Assembly: GCA_002336105.1 (NCBI GenBank)
Contig: DDEQ01000039.1
Span: 218,167-282,166 of the forward strand
Source: Chthonomonas sp. UBA1950
GTDB lineage: Bacteria; Armatimonadota; Fimbriimonadia; Fimbriimonadales; Fimbriimonadaceae
DNA length: 64,000 bases
Direction of reading: 5' to 3'
Shown here: positions 27,606 to 36,156 of the stretch, piece after piece
How positions within the stretch are numbered: position 1 is the first letter of the stretch
Layout of the letters: the number at the start of each line of letters is the position of its first letter
The notes under the pieces: model-generated
What the model was told of the DNA's origin: nothing
Seen by the model: only the letters and a program-made list of their open reading frames with translations
Database searches by the model: none
Program-made: the position numbers and the translations under genes

Positions 27606-28857
27606 AGTGCAATGCCTCGATTGGTCGTAGTTTTGATGCTTTAAGAGCTGGGTAGAAGCCAAAGAAGACTCCAACAATCGCGCTAAAGCCGAATGCAAGG
27701 ATTACAGTAGATGGTGCAATCGAAACTGACCAACCGTTTGTTTTGCTAACAATAGCTGCTCCCGCATATCCCGTTCCCACACCTAAGATTCCGCCGAGAG
27801 AAGATAGGAACAAAGCTTCGAAAACGAACTGTGCAAGAATGTCGCGCCTTCGAGCACCAATAGCTTTTCGAACGCCAATTTCACGGGTTCGCTCCGTTAC
27901 CGAAACCAACATGATATTCATAATCCCGATACCGCCAACGCCAAGCGAGACGATAGCAAGACATGTGATTAGCGTTGTGAACGTGCTTTGTTGCTCGTTT
28001 TGAGCTTCCATCAGGTCTGCCTGGTTGAAAATGATGAAGTCAAGCGTTTCACCGGTCAACTTGTGCCTTTTCTTTAGCAGTGCGGTTATCTCGTTTTGAG
28101 CCTGAGTCATAACGTCAGTTGACTTGGCTTGGCATGTAATGTTTTGAACATTTTGCAGTCCGAACAGCCGCTTCATCGCGGTGAGCAAAGGAACATAAAC
28201 GCCTGAGTCAGGGTTTCGAGGTCCCATACCGCCTTTCTTTTTTAGAACTCCGATGACCTGAAAACTCTGTCCAGCCACTCGAACAACCTGGTTTATGGGT
28301 GACTTTGTCCCGAACAAATCTGTTGCCGTTGTCGCACCCAAGACAACCATTCGTCGACGGTGCTTGTTTTCGTCTTCGGTGAAAAACCTACCTTTCTCAA
28401 TCTGGTGATTGTTGATCGTTGTGTAGTTAACACCAACTCCGTTAACCGTCACATTATCATTCTTGTTCGTTGCTTTTACCTGGGCTGACTGGCTAACCTG
28501 CGGAGCAACAGCCTGAACATCCTTGCACTCCTTTAAGATCGCTTCGGCATCTTCAAGCTTGAGTGTGCTCTTAGTTCCAAATCCCATCGAAATAGCGCCG
28601 TTCTTTTGTTGTCCGGGCATTACCGTTAGCGAGTTTGTGCCCATTTTCTTTAGGCTCGCGGCAACGGCTGCCTTGGAGCCTTCTCCAATGCCGATCGCGA
28701 CGATCACAGCGCCAACTCCGATAATGACTCCGAGAGTTGTGAGGAATGCTCGTAGCTTGTTCGCTGAGACTCCGCGCATCGCCATCATCACACTGATGGC
28801 GAGCGCTGTCAAATCCCAAGATGCTGGCGGTTGAAGTGCCTGGCGTTCAGAACTCAT
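27598..28857 (-). CDS. MacB/FtsX-type ABC transporter permease
   Basis: This 419-residue permease has one N-terminal TM helix (about 38-60), a large periplasmic MacB_PCD domain (about 65-280) and three C-terminal TM helices of the FtsX domain. The block SVTERTREIGVRKAIGARRRDIL is characteristic. It would couple ATP hydrolysis by the adjacent ATPase to periplasmic movements without transporting across the inner membrane in the usual way (family knowledge). It overlaps the adaptor gene by 4 bp (ATGA) and the ATPase gene by 8 bp. Confidence 0.93.
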   Translation of the reverse strand: MSSERQALQPPASWDLTALAISVMMAMRGVSANKLRAFLTTLGVIIGVGAVIVAIGIGEGSKAAVAASLKKMGTNSLTVMPGQQKNGAISMGFGTKSTLKLEDAEAILKECKDVQAVAPQVSQSAQVKATNKNDNVTVNGVGVNYTTINNHQIEKGRFFTEDENKHRRRMVVLGATTATDLFGTKSPINQVVRVAGQSFQVIGVLKKKGGMGPRNPDSGVYVPLLTAMKRLFGLQNVQNITCQAKSTDVMTQAQNEITALLKKRHKLTGETLDFIIFNQADLMEAQNEQQSTFTTLITCLAIVSLGVGGIGIMNIMLVSVTERTREIGVRKAIGARRRDILAQFVFEALFLSSLGGILGVGTGYAGAAIVSKTNGWSVSIAPSTVILAFGFSAIVGVFFGFYPALKASKLRPIEALHYE

Positions 28858-30623
28858 TTCTTTCCTCCCGAAGGCGGCCCTCCAGGACCACTGGCGAAAG
28901 CAGATTTCGGCGCCGAGTCGTCAACTGCGGGTTCATTCTTCGATACAATGACTCGGTCCCCTTCCGATAAGCCTGATTTGATCTCAGTGATATCCGTTCC
29001 TATCAACCCAACAACAACCTTGCGCTGCTCTGATTTAACGTCGGTCAAGGTGTTTGGATCGGACGGTGTCTTGCCATCACTAACAACCGGCTTCCCACCG
29101 ACTGCGACCTCTACGGTTGCCTCTTCACCATGCACAGTCACAGCCTCAGACGGAATTGTTAGTACATCATTTGCCTCGCCCTCAATGAATTCGCAGGTTG
29201 CATTCATCTGCGGCTTCAGGTCCGAGAAGCCTTTTGCCTTGTTGTCAACTTCGACTCTAACATGAATGGTCGTCACGTTTGACTCGACAACACCTTGAGG
29301 GTTAATCTTTGTGACTTTGCCCGAGAACTGACGATCAGGATAGGCATCAAAAGTGATATCAACCTTTTCTCCAATTCGAATACTAGCAATGTCGGTCTCG
29401 TCGACTGCCACATCGACATACATTCGCGAAATGTCCCCCAAAGTGACAATAGAAGTTCCGGTGGAGTTTAGAGAAAGACCCGAGGTAATGATTGTTCCTT
29501 GCTCGACGCTTTTCGTTAACACAACTCCGTCGCTAGGAGCGGTTACGACTGTTTGGTCTAGTGTGGTTTTAGCATTTGCGAGTTGAGCTTTGGCACTAGC
29601 TACACTTGCCGCTGAAGAAGTAATGTCTAACTTCTTTATTGATCCGTTTGCTTTCGCTGCAACCGCATCTCTAAGTTCAGCTTCCGCTGCGCTAACTGCC
29701 GCAATGGCCTGAGCTTCGGCTCCCTTATATTCCTCCAAAGCGCTTTGCTTTGTCTTTACTAAGTATCGATTAGCCTTTGAAGTGTTATAGGCAGCCAATG
29801 CTTGTCGAACGGTCGCGTCTGATGACTCCTTCTCCGCTATCTGCTGGGCAGAAATCGTATCCAGTTTCGACTTTGCAGAATTCACAGTTGCACGAGTCAC
29901 TCCTGCATTCGCTGCCGCCGAATCGACCGTGGATTGCGAAACGAAACCTTTGGTCAATAGGGCTTTTTGACGAACCAAGTTTGCTTGGGCGTATTTATCG
30001 TTGGCGACTGCCTGATCATAGGTGGCTTGAGCAGAAGCTCGATCTTGGGTTTGTGTACTCGTCAGCTTCGTACGGTCTTGAACGGCTGATTCGTAAACAG
30101 CTTTCGCCTGATTAATAGCAGCGTCAGTAAGTGTCGGTTGAGCTGAGTTCTCTGTTTGAACAGAAACTCTACGTGCCGTTGCTTGAACAAGCGCAGCCTT
30201 TGCGGATGCAAGCGTTGCGCGAGCTTGCTGAACTGCGATATCCGCCTGTGTTATGGTCAGACGATACGTTTCACCACTTTGAGTTTCCTTTGCTTCAGCC
30301 GAATCCGTACTCGCCTTTGCCTGATTGTAGGTAAGAAGAGAGTCCGTCGGATCAATTTTCGCGATGATCTGGCCAGATTTCACCTTCGATCCAACATCAA
30401 CTGCTAAAAGATCGATTCGACCGCCAGCTTTGGACTTCACGTCAACCGTCGTCCAGGCTTGTAAGGTTCCTGTAGCTGAAACTGTCTTTTTTACACTTCC
30501 TTTCGACACCGAAGCAATTGTGTAAGTCGTTTTTCCGACTGGTTTTGCGGCCGTCAGTTTAACATATGCAAATCCGACGACGACAACACCAAGGACCGAA
30601 AGTGCGATAGGTACAGGTCTCAT
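28854..30623 (-). CDS. Periplasmic adaptor protein (HlyD/MacA-like) with long coiled-coil hairpin
   Basis: This 589-residue membrane fusion protein has an N-terminal TM anchor (about 5-24), a split lipoyl domain (first half near 60-85, ending KIDPTDSLLTYNQA), a very long Ala/Gln/Ser-rich alpha-helical hairpin (about 85-345), the second lipoyl half (VVTAPSDGVVLTKSVEQG), a beta-barrel domain, and a Gly/Pro-rich tail (GPGGPPSGGKK). The hairpin is much longer than in E. coli MacA (about 370 residues in total), suggesting a long bridge to the TolC-like partner. Gene overlaps of 4 bp on both sides mark a tight operon. Confidence 0.92.
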   Translation of the reverse strand: MRPVPIALSVLGVVVVGFAYVKLTAAKPVGKTTYTIASVSKGSVKKTVSATGTLQAWTTVDVKSKAGGRIDLLAVDVGSKVKSGQIIAKIDPTDSLLTYNQAKASTDSAEAKETQSGETYRLTITQADIAVQQARATLASAKAALVQATARRVSVQTENSAQPTLTDAAINQAKAVYESAVQDRTKLTSTQTQDRASAQATYDQAVANDKYAQANLVRQKALLTKGFVSQSTVDSAAANAGVTRATVNSAKSKLDTISAQQIAEKESSDATVRQALAAYNTSKANRYLVKTKQSALEEYKGAEAQAIAAVSAAEAELRDAVAAKANGSIKKLDITSSAASVASAKAQLANAKTTLDQTVVTAPSDGVVLTKSVEQGTIITSGLSLNSTGTSIVTLGDISRMYVDVAVDETDIASIRIGEKVDITFDAYPDRQFSGKVTKINPQGVVESNVTTIHVRVEVDNKAKGFSDLKPQMNATCEFIEGEANDVLTIPSEAVTVHGEEATVEVAVGGKPVVSDGKTPSDPNTLTDVKSEQRKVVVGLIGTDITEIKSGLSEGDRVIVSKNEPAVDDSAPKSAFASGPGGPPSGGKK

Positions 30624-31945
30624 ATATTGTCTCCAAGTAGCGATTCCGCATTGCCGATGGATTTCTGAAGGGAAACATCTGCGGTGTATAAGGTGTAGAG
30701 GGCTTGGACGTAATTAGTCTGAGCCTGAACTAGTTGAGCTTGCGCTGTAATAACGTCAACAACAGTACCGATCCCTTCTTTACGTGACTCCGACGCAGAT
30801 TTATAGTTGATCTCAGCAGCAGTCAGTGCTGTCAAAGCAGCGGGTACCGAGGCTTTTGCGTTTTCCAAGGTTCGATAGGCAGTTTCGATTTCTAGCTTTG
30901 CCGTTAACCGAGCCGAAGCGAGTTGAGCTTCGGCAGCTTTAGCATTCATTTCTGCTTGCTTGATCGCCGAAGTGTTGGCTCCGCCATTGAACAATGGAAG
31001 CGATGCACTAATCGATATCGCTCTCGTGTTGCTCTGATTTTGTAGAAATACTGCAGACAAATTTGAATCGACCGAAATGGTCAGACTGTTCTTTGCCTTT
31101 GCCAGACGAACACTAGCTTTTAGCGCTTCGACTGTCTGTTGTGCCTGAAGGACGTCAGGACGATTGGTAAACCCAGACTTTATAAGTTCTGTTAATGAAC
31201 TTGTAGACTGAGCGAAGGCCGGATTACTGCTATTAACGTCTTCCAGACTTAACTCGATTTCTGTCGATATTCCTAAGGCTTGCTTAAGCTGCGCATAAGC
31301 GACGTTTCGAGTGTTCTGCGCTGTCAGTAGGGTAACTTTTGCCGTCTCGTAATCTGCCTGAGCCTGTAGGATGTCTTTCTGAGCAGATATACCTTCTTTT
31401 GCTTGATCAGCCGTCATCTCATAGGTCGCTTTCGTTCGCTCAACTGTTGCTTCCTGAACTTTTACTAACTCAGTTTGCTTTAGAGCTTCATAGTAGTAAG
31501 TAGCAGCGTTGCTGATTGTCACCAGTCGTTGATTGGCCGTATTGAACTGATATGCCTTACTCGTAGCCCTAGCGTTTTGCTCGGTCGCAACCCTTTGACC
31601 CGAGTCCATGATGTTGTAAGACAAAATGACATCCGCTTGTCGCGTTGCTGAAGTGCCTTGAATCGTGGTTGACGAGTTTGGAAGTGTGTTCGAATAAGAG
31701 TCGTTCGTCGAAAAGTCAAGCGACAAACTGGGCCAATAGGCCGCCTGCGCCTGCTGGTGAAGCGCACGCGCTGCCAGTTCTTGCGCTTTCGCTGCTGCCA
31801 AGTCTGGCTGCTGACTGATAGCAATTTTGATCGCTTGCGCTAGATTCAGAAGCTTCGGTTTTTCAGTAGCTGTCTGGGCTTGAGATGCAGCGGCGATCAC
31901 AAATGTCGCACACAATGGAATTCCTCGGTTTAGCCTTAATGTCAC
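30620..31945 (-). CDS. TolC-like outer membrane efflux protein
   Basis: This protein of about 441 residues has a signal peptide (LRLNRGIPLCATFVIAAASQ) followed by two repeats of the outer membrane efflux family, starting LLNLAQAIKIAISQQPDL and, near residue 230, LTELIKSGFTNRPDVLQAQQ, with long Ala/Gln-rich helices. It should form the outer-membrane duct for the adaptor and ABC pair downstream. The start is GTG 31945, preceded by AAGGAG with 6-nt spacing. The ATG at 31978 would add a charged extension before the signal peptide. Stop and next start overlap (ATGA). Confidence 0.93.
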   Translation of the reverse strand: MTLRLNRGIPLCATFVIAAASQAQTATEKPKLLNLAQAIKIAISQQPDLAAAKAQELAARALHQQAQAAYWPSLSLDFSTNDSYSNTLPNSSTTIQGTSATRQADVILSYNIMDSGQRVATEQNARATSKAYQFNTANQRLVTISNAATYYYEALKQTELVKVQEATVERTKATYEMTADQAKEGISAQKDILQAQADYETAKVTLLTAQNTRNVAYAQLKQALGISTEIELSLEDVNSSNPAFAQSTSSLTELIKSGFTNRPDVLQAQQTVEALKASVRLAKAKNSLTISVDSNLSAVFLQNQSNTRAISISASLPLFNGGANTSAIKQAEMNAKAAEAQLASARLTAKLEIETAYRTLENAKASVPAALTALTAAEINYKSASESRKEGIGTVVDVITAQAQLVQAQTNYVQALYTLYTADVSLQKSIGNAESLLGDNI

Positions 31946-32044
31946 TTTTTTCTCCTTGTTTCTGAGTGTGTCGGCCATTTATGAATAAAACATGAGCCTC
32001 CCAGATTCAAGAATTCGCCATAGGGCCTTGGTCCCAAAACCTTT

Positions 32045-33241
32045 TCATGAGTCGCGGATTACGGGCTCATATTTTCTATTTCTTCTCAAACCGAGTTCGA
32101 GACCTCTAATTTCCGCTAAACCTTTGAGACGGCCTAAGTAGGTATATCCAGGGTACGCACTAGATCGGTAAGGATCAGAAGAGAGTAAGTGACCATGATC
32201 TGGCCGCATGGGCAGCGAGATTTTTCGCTCGTCAGATATCTCAATAGCTGTTTGAACGATCTCGACCATGTTATGTAAGCCACGCAGATGATCATCCTCA
32301 AAAAAGCTCCCATCTTCCTCGACATATACACTTCGTAGGTGTAAAAAGTGGATTTCCTCGGAAAACTCTCGGAGCATTTCTGGGAGGTTATTTCTCATAT
32401 TCGAACCAAGTGACCCCGTACAAAACGTGATTCCATTGGCTTTCGATGGGACAAGGTTTATCAACCTTGCGAGGTCGTCCTTTGTGCTAGCAACTCGGGG
32501 TAATCCGAAGATAGGAAATGGAGGGTCATCTGGGTGAATCGCCAATTTGATCTCGCACTCATCAGCAATCGGGACAACCGCAGAAAGAAATACTCCGAGC
32601 GAGTGTCGTAGCCGTTCGGCATCCCAACCGTCATACCACGCTAATCTGTCTCGAAAAGCATCTAAAGTTAGATCCTCAACTGTGCCAGGCAAACCCATCA
32701 GAACTACTTTCGAGATCTGATCTTTTCGCGCTTCAGTCATCGTCTCAAACCGCTTAGTCGCCTGTTCAACGACAGCATCCGAAAAGGCTTTTGCTGCGTT
32801 CGGTCTTTTCAGAATAAAAAGGTCAAAACAGGCAAAGTCGGTCACATCGAAACGTAACGCCTGAGCTCCGTTTCGATGGACGGAGTCAAGTTCAGTACGC
32901 GTCCAATCGGTGACGGCCATGAAGTTATAACAAATTGTTTTGATCCCGCAGGCCGATAGATTGCGAATCGTCTTTTGGTAGTTGGAAACAAATTCCTCCC
33001 ACTTCCCCGCTTGTCTCTTTATATCTTCGTGAACCGGAACACTCTCAACAACTGACCATACGAGGCCCGCTGCTTCGATCTTCTCTTGATATGTTTTTAT
33101 TTCCTCAATCGACCACACTTGCCCAGGGCCAAGGTGATGAAGCGCTGAAACAACCCCTGTCGCCCCAGCTTGCCTAATATCGGCCAATGTCACCGGGTCG
33201 GTCGGGCCAAACCAACGCATTGTTTGTTCAAAGCTACCCAT
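32045..33241 (-). CDS. uxuA: Mannonate dehydratase UxuA
   Basis: This protein of 398 residues belongs to the UxuA family, which dehydrates D-mannonate to 2-keto-3-deoxygluconate. Motifs include MRWFGPTDPVTLADIRQAGA, LAIHPDDPPFPIFGLPR (metal-binding His), FCTGSLGSN (Cys ligand), HFLHLRSV (His) and RPDHGHLL near the C-terminus. The product feeds the KDG kinase and KDPG aldolase genes directly upstream. ATG 33241 lies 2 bp from the kinase stop. The longer frame from 33334 lies inside the kinase gene and lacks family similarity. Confidence 0.95.
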   Translation of the reverse strand: MGSFEQTMRWFGPTDPVTLADIRQAGATGVVSALHHLGPGQVWSIEEIKTYQEKIEAAGLVWSVVESVPVHEDIKRQAGKWEEFVSNYQKTIRNLSACGIKTICYNFMAVTDWTRTELDSVHRNGAQALRFDVTDFACFDLFILKRPNAAKAFSDAVVEQATKRFETMTEARKDQISKVVLMGLPGTVEDLTLDAFRDRLAWYDGWDAERLRHSLGVFLSAVVPIADECEIKLAIHPDDPPFPIFGLPRVASTKDDLARLINLVPSKANGITFCTGSLGSNMRNNLPEMLREFSEEIHFLHLRSVYVEEDGSFFEDDHLRGLHNMVEIVQTAIEISDERKISLPMRPDHGHLLSSDPYRSSAYPGYTYLGRLKGLAEIRGLELGLRRNRKYEPVIRDS

Positions 33242-33243
33242 GA

Positions 33244-34194
33244 TTAGCGCAACGCCTCCGAGCCATTCGATAGATAGTTCTCCAATTGAGCTCTGCTCGG
33301 GCTTCCCTCCCAATCTCCTTTTGTTTGGCAACAAATAGCGCCTAGTGCGTTTCCCCGTCTCATAGAATCGGGCCAGCTTAACCCATCCAAATAGCCGGAT
33401 AATAACCCAGCGGCGAAAGCATCGCCGGCTCCAATCGGATCGACAACTGTTGGCACGTTAAACCCAGCCATGTGGAGAGTTGAATCCCGCTCAAAAAGCC
33501 AGGCTCCGTTTGCGCCATCCTTAATGACGGCGGTACACACGCCGTGATCAAGCAAGACATGGCCAATCTCTGCAGGAGTCGCCTTTCCGGTTAACATCTC
33601 TCCTTCGGGGAGCCCAGCAAGGAAGACTTTTATGTTGGGTAGAAGAGGCAGGATTGCTCGGCGAGCGATCTCATCAGTCCACAATTTTCGTCGATGGTTC
33701 GGATCAAACCAAATCGGTATCTGCAACCTTGAAGCTCGTTCGACAAGACTATTTACAAGATCAAGACATCCGTCACTGAGTGCCATTGTGATTCCACTCA
33801 AAAACAGCACGGACGCATCTGAATAACACTTCTGATCGAATGTTGCCGATGACGTTTGACTCATTGCCGAGCCGGATCGGTAATAGATCACCTCAGGCTC
33901 AGCACCTGGTCGAGGCGTTTTCACCATGAGAGCAGTTGGTCCAGATGATGACGATTGAACGTATGTTGTATCGACACCTTCGCCTCTTAATCCGCGTAAA
34001 ATCACGCGCCCGAAGTGATCGTCTCCGAGCATCGATACCCAGCGAACAGGGTGTCCAAGTCTTGCCAAACCGATGGCAACGTTCACTTCGGCGCCAGCAA
34101 AGGTTAGCTCTAGCTGACTACCTCGGTCAATCGGACGATGTTGACTTCCATTCAGCCCGATTAGGCTCTCACCGAACAGCACAACTGGTTTCAT
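33244..34194 (-). CDS. kdgK: 2-keto-3-deoxygluconate kinase (PfkB family)
   Basis: This 316-residue sugar kinase begins MKPVVLFGESLIGLNG and carries the PfkB signature near residue 245 (VDPIGAGDAFAAGLLSGYL) with the catalytic Asp in GAGDA. Context between KDPG aldolase and mannonate dehydratase makes KDG the likely substrate, giving KDPG. ATG 34194 overlaps the aldolase stop (ATGA). Fructokinase or other PfkB specificity cannot be excluded by sequence alone, but the operon supports KdgK. Confidence 0.9.
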   Translation of the reverse strand: MKPVVLFGESLIGLNGSQHRPIDRGSQLELTFAGAEVNVAIGLARLGHPVRWVSMLGDDHFGRVILRGLRGEGVDTTYVQSSSSGPTALMVKTPRPGAEPEVIYYRSGSAMSQTSSATFDQKCYSDASVLFLSGITMALSDGCLDLVNSLVERASRLQIPIWFDPNHRRKLWTDEIARRAILPLLPNIKVFLAGLPEGEMLTGKATPAEIGHVLLDHGVCTAVIKDGANGAWLFERDSTLHMAGFNVPTVVDPIGAGDAFAAGLLSGYLDGLSWPDSMRRGNALGAICCQTKGDWEGSPSRAQLENYLSNGSEALR

Positions 34195-34796
34195 CTTGTC
34201 TTCGCTGCCGCCACAAACTGATTTGCCAAGCGGGTTAAGCCGCGCCAATCCTTGTCCAACATGAGTTTGGTGTCCACAAGGTTACTACCGACCCCAACGG
34301 CAGGGCAAACCTGAAGAAACTCGCCAACATTTTCTAATGTAACGCCTCCTGTCGGCACGAACTTGATAAACGGGAGCGGCCCTAAAATCGTTTTGATGTA
34401 GCTCAAGCCAAGACTGCCGGCGGGAAATAGCTTCACGTAATCGGCTCCACATTGGTGCGCAGTATAAATCTCAGTTGGAGTCATTGCTCCACAACAGATA
34501 GGAGTTTCTTTGGATACTGCATACGAAACTACTTCAGGCAGCAAAACAGGAGTAACCAAAAACTGGGCACCTGAATCGAGCGCATTTAGCGCGTCGTCTG
34601 TGGACAACACGGTTCCTGCACCAACGACGATATCGTCGCCGAACCTTTCACGGACTAACTGGATACCATCAAGAGCCCCAGGGGTGTTAAGGGTGATCTC
34701 AATTTGCCTGATACCGCCGGCTGCCAGCGCATCGGATGTCTTGAGGATGTCTACTTCATTCTTTGCCCTCAATATAGCTACTAATCCACTTAACAT
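34191..34796 (-). CDS. eda: 2-keto-3-deoxy-6-phosphogluconate aldolase
   Basis: This 201-residue class I aldolase has the family motifs: Glu in RQIEITLNTPGA, VVGAGTVL, FLVTPVLLPEV, the Schiff-base Lys in DYVKLFPAGSLG and the phosphate-binding FVPTGGVTLEN. It cleaves KDPG to pyruvate and glyceraldehyde 3-phosphate, ending the hexuronate branch. It is the first gene of the eda-kdgK-uxuA operon. AAGGAG lies about 12 nt before ATG 34796, so this operon appears to have a leader. Confidence 0.95.
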   Translation of the reverse strand: MLSGLVAILRAKNEVDILKTSDALAAGGIRQIEITLNTPGALDGIQLVRERFGDDIVVGAGTVLSTDDALNALDSGAQFLVTPVLLPEVVSYAVSKETPICCGAMTPTEIYTAHQCGADYVKLFPAGSLGLSYIKTILGPLPFIKFVPTGGVTLENVGEFLQVCPAVGVGSNLVDTKLMLDKDWRGLTRLANQFVAAAKTR

Positions 34797-35028
34797 TTAT
34801 CCGTAAATCTCCTTTCAAATAGTTTAGTTGATTACAGCTCCAAGATTTGAGCAGACGCCCGTAGATTGGTCGCGTTTGGCATCAAACATAACGAGATTCC
34901 AAGACACGGTGTTTGTCCAACTATCATAACTACCTGATTATTGAAAAATACAACCTCCAGGTATTAACTTCCACAGATTGCAAACCGACCCGAAAACTAT
35001 TAGGCTGTCGAATTCCTAATTTTGGTAC

Positions 35029-36156
35029 ATGGATAGGTTAAAGCTCTTAGTCATAGATGACGACCCCAAAACAGTAAAGAGCCTTGGCAGAATATTGGAT
35101 AATATTCGACCGCTGTGGACTCTGACCTGGGCTGATGGAGTACGAACTGGAATCAAGTTGTTCCGCGAGAACAACTATGATGCTATTTTGCTGGACATTC
35201 GAATGCCAGTCGAAGATGGTTTTAAGTTCTTGGAAATCACGAGTCAAGAAATAGCAAGGACATTCACCCCGCTCATTATCGAAACCGGGAGTCTTGAAAA
35301 GGGATGGAAAGCAAAGGCTCTTCGATTGGGAGCCAGCGATCTCATCGAGAAACCGTTCGACATAGATGAAACGGTGCAAGTGGTCGAGTCTCTTGTTGAA
35401 CGCTCTAGAAACCATCGCTCTCTATTTGAACAAGCAGAGGGCCTACGTGAACTCGCCGAAAACAAAAATCGCGAACTCGAAGCCAGCAAATTCTCATTTC
35501 TGATTCGTCTTGCTCAGGCATGCGAGGTTCGGGATCAAACTACCGGACATCATGTCGTGCGAGTAGCCAATCTATCTACATTTATTGGAAAGGTGGTCGG
35601 TTTTTCAGAAGAACACTTAACGAGCTTTTATGCAGCCAGTGCTTTACATGATATTGGGAAGCTGGGCATCCCAGACAGTATCTTGCTGAAACAAGGACCG
35701 CTGAGCACAGAAGAAAGAATGACGATGGAACTCCACTGTCAAATCGGTGCGGATCTTCTTTCGAAGTCACACTCTCTTGAACTCGTTGAATCGATCATCG
35801 GACACCAATTTCCATCGCAATTTCAAGAGGACTCAACGCTACAAATGGCAAGAGCGGTGGCACTAAATCATCATGAATCTTGGGACGGTTCTGGATATCC
35901 AAATGGGTTCGCCGCGAGAGACATCCCGATTGAAGCAAGAGTCGTCTGTGTGGCGGATGTCCTAGATGCGTTGACTTCTGATCGACCTTATCGAAAAGCG
36001 TGGAGTTTTCAACAAGGACTAGCCTTTCTATCCGAGCGCTCCGGCAAACAGTTTGACCCTGCTGTCGTCCAGATTTGCCAAGACAACCAGTCAAAGATAT
36101 TCGAACTCCTAGAGTCCCCAACCCTATATTCAAAGGAGACCGTTGTCGCAGCGTAG
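35029..36156 (+). CDS. Response regulator with HD-GYP phosphodiesterase domain
   Basis: This 375-residue protein has a receiver domain (LLVIDDDPK; phospho-Asp in AILLDIRMPVEDG; Lys in IEKPF), a short coiled coil and a complete HD-GYP domain. The key blocks HVVRVANLS, LHDIGKLGIPDSILLK, IGHQFPSQ, NHHESWDGSGYPNG and RVVCVADVLDALTSDRPYR are all present, so it should hydrolyse c-di-GMP. TAATTT at 35017-35022 ends 6 nt before ATG 35029 and no Shine-Dalgarno is seen, suggesting a leaderless start. It heads a four-gene signalling cassette and overlaps the kinase gene by 14 bp. Confidence 0.93.
   Translation: MDRLKLLVIDDDPKTVKSLGRILDNIRPLWTLTWADGVRTGIKLFRENNYDAILLDIRMPVEDGFKFLEITSQEIARTFTPLIIETGSLEKGWKAKALRLGASDLIEKPFDIDETVQVVESLVERSRNHRSLFEQAEGLRELAENKNRELEASKFSFLIRLAQACEVRDQTTGHHVVRVANLSTFIGKVVGFSEEHLTSFYAASALHDIGKLGIPDSILLKQGPLSTEERMTMELHCQIGADLLSKSHSLELVESIIGHQFPSQFQEDSTLQMARAVALNHHESWDGSGYPNGFAARDIPIEARVVCVADVLDALTSDRPYRKAWSFQQGLAFLSERSGKQFDPAVVQICQDNQSKIFELLESPTLYSKETVVAA

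Noticed and set aside
29777..30407. Plus-strand frames opposite the adaptor protein gene
   Set aside because: They are antisense shadows of the low-complexity Ala/Gln-rich hairpin and have no family signal or start context.
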